Shown here: in pieces, positions 16,341 through 21,688 of the stretch | Position numbering within the stretch: the stretch's first letter is position 1 | Layout of the letters: every line of letters starts with the position of its first letter | Assembly: GCA_023458215.1 (NCBI GenBank) | Contig: JAEXAJ010000129.1 | Location: 1 to 30,728, forward strand | Direction: 5' to 3' | From: Bacteroidota bacterium | Lineage (GTDB): Bacteria > Bacteroidota > Bacteroidia > Bacteroidales > Bacteroidaceae | Length of the DNA: 30,728 bases | Program-made: the position numbers and the translations under genes | Notes under the pieces: model-generated | What the model was told of the DNA's origin: nothing | Database searches by the model: none | The model's input: the letters and a program-made list of their open reading frames with translations, nothing else

Positions 16341-18637
16341 TTTACGGTGAAAGTTTCTTTCAGTAAATCCTTATCGTCCGAAGAGGCACCCACCATAACG
16401 ATGAACTCACCCGGTTCCACAATCTTCTTCATCTTGATATCGTAGAAGGCCAGCTTGTCGGGAGTAATCCTGAAGTTTACAACCTTGCTTTCACCGGCCT
16501 TCAAAGGTACACGGGCAAAGTCTTTCAACTCTTTCACCGGTCGGGTGACGCAACTGAATTTATCGCGGATGTAGAGCTGTACAATCTCCACTCCGTCACG
16601 TTCACCTGTATTCGTCACTTTTACACTGACGTCTACCGTTCCATCTTTATTAATTTCTTTCTGAGCCAACTTCAGGTCTTCATACTTATAGGTCGTATAA
16701 GAGAGTCCATGACCGAAGGGATAAAGGGGCGTACTGGGTTTGCCCGCTACGTATGGATGGAAGTATTGCGAAGGTTTATGATTATAAATCATCTGAAGCT
16801 GACCTACACTGTGAGGAATCGTAATAGCCAGTTTTGCCGACGGATTCACTTTACCATACAATATCTCGGCCACAGCCTGACCACCCTGCATACCCGGTGC
16901 CCATGCTTCCACAATTGCCGGAAGGTTCTCGGCAGCCCAACGTACACTTAACGGACGACCGTTAACCAGTACCAGAATTGTGGGCTTGCCACTGGCAGCT
17001 ACTTTTTCAATCAACTCTTGCTGCAAACCTACCAAGTCGAGGTCGCTACGGTCTGTATCTTCACCATCGGTACGATCCTCCCAGCGGAAGCGCATCATAT
17101 ATTCACCGGCTACCACAATATTCAAATCCGCATTCTTGGCGCGGGCGGCAGCTTCGGCCACCTGCTTGGGATCCATATTGCGCGGGTCCCAACCTTGGTC
17201 TACAAAATCGAACTGAGTATCGGGAGCCACCATCTTCAAGCCTTCGAGTATAGTAGTGACGTTCTCGTCTTTCTCGGGGGCGCTCCAATCACCGAGGATA
17301 TTTTGGTCGTCGGCATTGATACCTGTCACCATCACCTTTTTATATTTAGAAGCATCCAACGGCAACACACCTGTATTCTTGAGCAGGACAATACCGTTGC
17401 GGGCAGCTTCGAGAGCGGTTGCACGGTGCTCGTCACAAAGGCGTATCTTCATGGTTTCAGCCTCATCGGCGTATGGTTTCTCAAACAAGCCGAGGCGGAA
17501 CTTGATATCGAGAATACGGCGCACAGACTCATCGATCCGTGATTCAGGGATGCGACCTTCTTTTACCAGTTCCACTACCATTTCGTTCCAGTGAATGCCG
17601 TGCATGTGCATATCCATACCGGACATGATGGACTGGTAGTAGGCTTCTTTCAAATTCTCCGCCGTAGCGTGCAGGTCGTGGATATGTTCGATATCCATCC
17701 AGTCGCTCACCACGAAACCGGGGAAGTTCCATTCGCCACGAAGTACATCCGTCATCAGCCATTCGTTGCTGTGGCAAGGCACACCGTTCAGTTCGTTGTG
17801 TGCAGTCATCAAGGACATGGCACCCGCTTTCACACCGGCTTCAAACGGCGGGAAGAAAACTTCACGCAAAGTACGTTCCGATAAATCAGTCGGAGAACCG
17901 TTTGTTCCGTTGATGGGTTCGCTACCGCCTACAAAGTGCTTGATGCAGGCCAGCACATCTTCACCGCTATTCAGATTGCCCTGATAACCTTTTACAGACT
18001 GCACGCCCAGCAATGTTACCAAATAAGGATCTTCGCCGTAGGTCTCGCCTACACGTCCCCAACGGGCATCGCGGGCTACTTCCACGTTCGGATTAAACGT
18101 CCAATGCATATTCATGGCACGCATCTCTTTGGCTGTTTCGCGGGCTATCCTGTAAGCCATCAAGGTATCGAAAGAACAAGCAAGATTTATATTCGTGGGA
18201 TACACCGTATTATCCGGCGCATTGGCATTGCCATGGATGGCGTCTATACCGAAGATGATCGGTATTTGCAGGCGGCTCTTCATAGCGAGTGCTTGCAGTT
18301 CATTGGCTTCTTTCAGAGTAAGCACATGCAGGAAAGAACCAATCAAGCCCTGTTCGGTCCATGTTGCCACATCTTTCTCCGTAACTCCGGGATAGAAGGC
18401 ATTTGCTGTATTATTTTTCAACTGGTCGGCAGTCATCACGGCACTGTTTGCCTTGATATGCTCCAAGCCGACAAATTGATTCATCTGACCGACTTTTTCT
18501 TCCAAGGTCATTCGTCCGAGTAAATCTTCCACCCTACTCTCTACGGGAGCTGTAGGATCTTTATACACTTCTTTCTGGCTTCCGCCACAAGATGTCAAGC
18601 AGGTTGCTATTGCCATAACGATTAGTTTGTTTTTCAT
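16337..18637 (-). CDS. bglX: GH3 beta-glucosidase lipoprotein (BglX-like)
   Basis: A 766-aa protein with lipobox C-L-T-S-C (Cys17). An N-terminal GH3 TIM barrel spans about 30-390 (TLEEKVGQMNQ, FGIDAIHGNA, ARDARWGRVGETYGEDPYL, KHFVGG). The nucleophile is Asp312 in VVSDWMD. The second alpha/beta domain (about 410-630) and C-terminal fibronectin III-like domain (about 660-760) complete the BglX layout. The family releases glucose from the non-reducing end of beta-gluco-oligosaccharides, probably in the periplasm here. It is the first gene of the GH3-GH2 pair. The symbol reflects family resemblance, not proven orthology. The leader holds a heptad-repeat hairpin and the promoter carries the PUL operator. 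Confidence 0.9.
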   Translation of the reverse strand: MKNKLIVMAIATCLTSCGGSQKEVYKDPTAPVESRVEDLLGRMTLEEKVGQMNQFVGLEHIKANSAVMTADQLKNNTANAFYPGVTEKDVATWTEQGLIGSFLHVLTLKEANELQALAMKSRLQIPIIFGIDAIHGNANAPDNTVYPTNINLACSFDTLMAYRIARETAKEMRAMNMHWTFNPNVEVARDARWGRVGETYGEDPYLVTLLGVQSVKGYQGNLNSGEDVLACIKHFVGGSEPINGTNGSPTDLSERTLREVFFPPFEAGVKAGAMSLMTAHNELNGVPCHSNEWLMTDVLRGEWNFPGFVVSDWMDIEHIHDLHATAENLKEAYYQSIMSGMDMHMHGIHWNEMVVELVKEGRIPESRIDESVRRILDIKFRLGLFEKPYADEAETMKIRLCDEHRATALEAARNGIVLLKNTGVLPLDASKYKKVMVTGINADDQNILGDWSAPEKDENVTTILEGLKMVAPDTQFDFVDQGWDPRNMDPKQVAEAAARAKNADLNIVVAGEYMMRFRWEDRTDGEDTDRSDLDLVGLQQELIEKVAASGKPTILVLVNGRPLSVRWAAENLPAIVEAWAPGMQGGQAVAEILYGKVNPSAKLAITIPHSVGQLQMIYNHKPSQYFHPYVAGKPSTPLYPFGHGLSYTTYKYEDLKLAQKEINKDGTVDVSVKVTNTGERDGVEIVQLYIRDKFSCVTRPVKELKDFARVPLKAGESKVVNFRITPDKLAFYDIKMKKIVEPGEFIVMVGASSDDKDLLKETFTVK

Positions 18638-18670
18638 TGAACTATTATATATTTAAGATACTATATTTCC

Positions 18671-18717
18671 GAGAATTCTTCATTCTTCATTCTTAGTTCT
18701 TCATTTAAGAAGTTCTC
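18671..18717. repeat. Hairpin with 7-bp tandem repeats in the GH3 leader
   Basis: GAGAATTCTT (18671-18680) pairs with AAGAA-g-TTCTC (18707-18717, one bulged G). The enclosed stretch is built of 7-bp units close to ATTCTTC (about 18675-18705, four units). It lies at or just after the predicted transcription start of the GH3-GH2 unit, so it would be the first structure of that mRNA. Confidence 0.5.
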
Positions 18718-18722
18718 TTTTG

Positions 18723-18766
18723 CAAAGATAGTGGCTTCGGCACATATCCGGTAGTACTATCTTATC
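18723..18766 (-). promoter_or_regulatory. GH3-GH2 promoter with PUL operator
   Basis: The minus-strand -7 element is TATCTTTG (CAAAGATA at 18723-18730). The operator 12-mer TACTATCTTATC is at 18755-18766, again exactly 24 nt from the -7 element. The flanking bases differ from the SusC and CE7 sites, so the 12-mer is the conserved core. No second copy is seen at the 16-bp offset. Confidence 0.68.
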
Positions 18767-18859
18767 CAATTGTAGCATCATTTGTTTCCAGCTATGGCAT
18801 TGGTTGTTATCTATCAGTTTTGGATAAATAAAAAGGAGTCGTTTTTTAAAGAATTTGCT

Positions 18860-18867
18860 TATTTTTG
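18860..18867 (+). promoter_or_regulatory. Candidate -7 element for the aldo/keto reductase gene
   Basis: TATTTTTG matches TAnnTTTG and would give a leader of about 30 nt. The nearest TTTG (18819-18822) is too far upstream to serve as the -33 element. The 265-nt divergent gap (18638-18902) thus holds a promoter on each strand. Confidence 0.45.
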
Positions 18868-18902
18868 TAGGGATATGAACTAACCCCTTAATACTAACAG
18901 AT

Positions 18903-19904
18903 ATGATAAATCCTATTTATTCTCCCGCGCCTACCCGCTATGACAGCGGCATGAAGTTCCGTCGTTGCGGAAAGAGCGGTATCCTGCTACCCGAAGTCTC
19001 CTTGGGCTTATGGCACAACTTCGGCGATGTAAACACCTTCGCCAATTCTCAGGCAATGGCACACTATGCCTTTGACCGGGGCATCACTCATTTCGATCTT
19101 GCCAATAATTACGGTCCTTCCTACGGTTCGGCGGAAGAGACTTTCGGCGAGATAATGAAGAAATCATTTATGCCGTATCGTGATGAGTTGTTCATCTCTA
19201 CCAAAGCGGGACATGACATGTGGCCCGGACCTTACGGTGAATGGGGCTCTCGCAAATACCTGATGAACAGTCTTCATCAAAGTCTGAAGCGGATGAATCT
19301 GGATTATGTGGATATCTTCTACTCTCATCGCTATGACCCTGACACTCCGCTTGAAGAGACGCTTCAAACTCTGGTCGACATTGTTCGCCAAGGAAAAGCA
19401 CTCTATGTAGGCATCTCCAAATATCCGTTAGAAGCAGCTGAATTTGCTTATAAATATTTGGAAGAAAGGGATGTGCATTGTCTTCTTTACCAAGGCAGAT
19501 ACAACATTTTCAATCGTGAACCCGAAGAAGAAGGAATCTTGCAACAGGCTAAAGAAAACGGAACGGGATTTATTGCTTTCTCACCCCTCGCCCAAGGTCT
19601 GCTGACCAACCGCTACTTGAACGGCGTACCCGAAGACTCACGTATGGCAAAAGATCATTTCCTAAAGAAAGAAGCCTTGACGGGAGAAGTTCATCACAAG
19701 ATCAAAATGTTGAATGATATCGCTGCGCGCCGCAATCAGACCCTTGCCGAAATGGCATTGGCTTGGTTGTTGAAAGATGAGTTGGTTACTTCCGTTATTA
19801 TCGGCGCAAGCTCCGTAGCCCAGTTGGCAGATAATTTAAAAGCCATTGAGAATACAAATTTCTCAGCCGAAGAGTTGAAAGAAATTAATCAAATCTCAAT
19901 ATAA
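18903..19904 (+). CDS. mgrA: Aldo/keto reductase, L-glyceraldehyde 3-phosphate reductase (YghZ/MgrA) type
   Basis: A 333-aa cytoplasmic NADPH-dependent reductase with no signal peptide. The AKR tetrad is visible: Asp65 and Tyr70 in FDLANNYGPSYG, Lys101 in ISTKAG, His142 in YSHRYD. The segments SLGLWHNFG, AGHDMWPGPYG and FSPLAQGLLTNRYLNG are close to E. coli YghZ (Gpr), which reduces L-glyceraldehyde 3-phosphate, so this subgroup is favoured over other AKRs. It is read divergently from the PUL and lacks the PUL operator, so it is probably not part of the glycan regulon; detoxification of reactive aldehydes is the family's usual role. Confidence 0.88.
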   Translation: MINPIYSPAPTRYDSGMKFRRCGKSGILLPEVSLGLWHNFGDVNTFANSQAMAHYAFDRGITHFDLANNYGPSYGSAEETFGEIMKKSFMPYRDELFISTKAGHDMWPGPYGEWGSRKYLMNSLHQSLKRMNLDYVDIFYSHRYDPDTPLEETLQTLVDIVRQGKALYVGISKYPLEAAEFAYKYLEERDVHCLLYQGRYNIFNREPEEEGILQQAKENGTGFIAFSPLAQGLLTNRYLNGVPEDSRMAKDHFLKKEALTGEVHHKIKMLNDIAARRNQTLAEMALAWLLKDELVTSVIIGASSVAQLADNLKAIENTNFSAEELKEINQISI

Positions 19905-19921
19905 AAGATTAAATTTATAAA

Positions 19922-19990
19922 AGTGATTTGTTTGCAGTCCAATACGCCGCCAGAGCGCATGGAAACTCAAACAAATCACTAATAACTAAT
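19922..19990. repeat. Long-stem intergenic hairpin element (copy 1)
   Basis: AGTGATTTGTTTG (19922-19934) pairs perfectly with CAAACAAATCACT (19968-19980), and after a bulged C the stem continues AGT with ACT. The loop contains ATACGCCGCC. It is followed by 7-bp units CTAATAA and CTAATCA. Stem ends, loop core (TACGCCG) and following heptads recur in the element at 21,584-21,688. It starts 17 nt after the AKR stop and may serve as its transcript end, though no U-run follows. Confidence 0.6.
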
Positions 19991-20039
19991 CAATCATCAC
20001 TTCTCCTCCCTCTCTCACTTCTGTTTTTTAACATACTTC

Positions 20040-20105
20040 TTTGTGAACCTTTTATATCCTATCTTGTTTTTTCCTGCAAAAGCCTAAGGTACCATAGGGC
20101 AGGAA
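20040..20105 (+). promoter_or_regulatory. Possible promoter and leader hairpin before the DUF4136 gene
   Basis: TTTG (20040-20043) and a near-consensus TATCTTG (20060-20066) could form a promoter, but the spacing (16 nt) is short and the -7 match imperfect. Just after it TTCCTGC (20071-20077) pairs with GCAGGAA (20099-20105), with an inner CCTA/TAGG stem. The hairpin would lie in the 5' leader. Confidence 0.3.
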
Positions 20106-20135
20106 TTATATTTTAACCTAAACAATTATAGAAGT

Positions 20136-20774
20136 ATGAAGAAATTTATTCCCCTATTATTAGCGGTCTTCGCAGTTGCACTAGCATCTTGCGAAAAAGA
20201 CCCTGACATGAATAAGCTGGACAATAACTATCTGGTTTATACCAATTATGACAAGAAGGCGAATTTTAAAGCCTTCGAGACTTACTACTTGCCGGATAGC
20301 ATTCTCGTCATCGGCGACAGCAAAGATGCCGAATATTGGAAAGATGAAAGCGCTCAGGAAATTCTCAAAGCTTATGCAACCAATATGAACAATCGTGGTT
20401 ACGTGCGTACGGACAACCGCGAGGAAGCTAATCTCGGTCTGCAAGTAAGTTACGTTAGAAGCACTTATTATTTCACCGACTACGGTCGTCCCGAATGGTG
20501 GTGGAATTATCCGGGTTACTGGGATGCTCCTTACTGGGGTAACTGGGGCGGATGGTACTATCCATACGCTGTGAACTACTCTTACAGTACCGGTTCATTC
20601 ATTACCGAATTACTGAACTTGGAAGCTCCACAAGGTCAAAGCCAAAAACTACCTGTTCTGTGGACCAGCTACATGAGTGGATTATTGAGCGGTTCGACTG
20701 CTGTTAACACCAAACTTGCCGTACAAGGTGTAAACCAAGCTTTCACCCAATCAACTTATCTGACTAGCAAGTAA
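20136..20774 (+). CDS. DUF4136-family lipoprotein
   Basis: A 212-aa lipoprotein (lipobox A-L-A-S-C, Cys19). The fold region (about 35-205) has the DUF4136 pattern: an early FKAFETYYLPDS strand, an EILKAYATNMNNRGY helix, and EEANLGLQVSY before the variable middle. The domain's function is unknown; members are envelope lipoproteins of Gram-negative bacteria. Residues about 111-150 form a striking Trp/Tyr-rich segment (WWWNYPGYWDAPYWGNWGG) likely to be a surface loop. It is followed 82 nt later by an outer membrane protein gene on the same strand, so the two may act together in the outer membrane. Confidence 0.8.
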   Translation: MKKFIPLLLAVFAVALASCEKDPDMNKLDNNYLVYTNYDKKANFKAFETYYLPDSILVIGDSKDAEYWKDESAQEILKAYATNMNNRGYVRTDNREEANLGLQVSYVRSTYYFTDYGRPEWWWNYPGYWDAPYWGNWGGWYYPYAVNYSYSTGSFITELLNLEAPQGQSQKLPVLWTSYMSGLLSGSTAVNTKLAVQGVNQAFTQSTYLTSK

Positions 20775-20804
20775 AAGCGGTAATATAATATGAGTTAAAG
20801 GCTA

Positions 20805-20825
20805 TTTCTCTTCCGGACAGAGAAA
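20805..20825 (+). other. Small hairpin between the DUF4136 and outer membrane protein genes
   Basis: TTTCTCT (20805-20811) pairs with AGAGAAA (20819-20825) around a 7-nt loop. No U-run follows and no -7 element is seen in the gap, so read-through into the next gene is likely; the hairpin may affect the downstream leader. Confidence 0.3.
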
Positions 20826-20856
20826 CTGCCACTAAACCTAAAAACAAGAACAAAGT

Positions 20857-21486
20857 ATGAAAACAATAAAATATCTTTCACTGAGAGTAGTTGCGGTTGT
20901 CGCTCTTGCTCTCGTCTTTGCCCTACCGGCAAAGGCACAGATGACCGATAACGGTTATGCCAATATCGACTGGCAATACAATTTCCCCCTTAGCAATAAC
21001 TTCGCCGACAAATCAAGCGGTTGGGGTATGAACTTCGAAGGTGGATATTTCCTGTCAGACAACTTTGCACTGGGTGCTTTCCTGGCCTATCACAGCAATC
21101 ATGAATACTTCGGACGCCAGACTCTCCCCGTAGGTGAGGGCGGTAGTCTGAATACTGACCAGCAGCACACTGTATTTCAGTTGCCTTTCGGTTTAGCTTC
21201 ACGCTATGTATGGAACCGTGGTGGTTCATTCCAACCCTATTTTGGTGTTAAAGTCGGTGCGCAATATGCACAGTTGAAATCTACTTTCAACGTATTCGAA
21301 GCACATGACAATACTTGGGGTTTCTATGTATCTCCTGAACTAGGTTTCAATGTGTATCCTTGGGCTTACGGACCGGGCTTGCATTTTGCAGCATACTATA
21401 GCTACGGTTCAAATAAAGGCAGCGTCTTCACTTACAGTGCAGATGGCTTGAGCAATTTCGGTCTTCGTGTCGGTATTGCATTCTAA
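20857..21486 (+). CDS. Small outer membrane beta-barrel protein
   Basis: A 209-aa protein with a cleavable signal peptide (about 1-28, ending A-K-A-Q). The mature part alternates amphipathic strands with loops rich in Gly, Asn and aromatics (WGMNFEGGYFLSDNFALGAF, YFGVKVGAQYAQL) and ends FGLRVGIAF, a C-terminal phenylalanine pattern typical of outer membrane barrels. The size suggests an eight-stranded porin-family or OmpX/OmpW-like barrel. Function is unknown. It is probably co-transcribed with the DUF4136 lipoprotein and ends 58 nt before a strong terminator. Confidence 0.82.
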   Translation: MKTIKYLSLRVVAVVALALVFALPAKAQMTDNGYANIDWQYNFPLSNNFADKSSGWGMNFEGGYFLSDNFALGAFLAYHSNHEYFGRQTLPVGEGGSLNTDQQHTVFQLPFGLASRYVWNRGGSFQPYFGVKVGAQYAQLKSTFNVFEAHDNTWGFYVSPELGFNVYPWAYGPGLHFAAYYSYGSNKGSVFTYSADGLSNFGLRVGIAF

Positions 21487-21544
21487 TAGACTATCTAGAC
21501 TATCCTAGAGCTTAACAGATAGAATTTAATTGTTTCAAAGAAAG

Positions 21545-21582
21545 AAGGGAGCTTCGCTGCGTGAGCAGAGGGCTCCCTTTTT
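21545..21582. terminator. Bidirectional Rho-independent terminator
   Basis: AAGGGAGC (21545-21552) pairs with GCTCCCTT (21572-21579), and an inner CTGC-gtga-GCAG stem closes the loop. The plus strand continues into TTT, serving the outer membrane protein gene. On the minus strand the hairpin is followed by the T-rich TTCTTTCTTT, serving the convergent GH3/beta-lactamase operon. Confidence 0.8.
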
Positions 21583-21583
21583 A

Positions 21584-21688
21584 ATTATAAGTTATGAGTT
21601 ATAAGTTATTTGTTTGTGACAGGTTTATCATTACGCCGTAGGAAGCATAAGCAAATAACTTATAACTAATAACTAATAACTTATAACT
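21584..21688. repeat. Long-stem heptad-repeat hairpin element (copy 2)
   Basis: GTTATAAGTTATTTG (21598-21612) pairs perfectly with CAAATAACTTATAAC (21652-21666). Both arms extend as 7-bp tandem units: close to TTATAAG on the left (three units) and CTTATAA/CTAATAA on the right (four units). The loop contains ATTACGCCGTAGG, sharing TACGCCG with the element at 19,922. The right arm runs into the 3' end of the neighbouring gene and encodes its last residues and stop codon (21673-21687). Confidence 0.65.

Noticed and set aside
14175..18523. Many long open frames antisense to the GH2 and GH3 genes
   Set aside because: They are shadows of long, moderately GC-rich genes; none has recognisable domains, signals or promoters.
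19928..20116. Plus-strand open frame of 62 codons after the aldo/keto reductase
   Set aside because: It starts inside a hairpin element and runs through a probable leader; composition looks non-coding.
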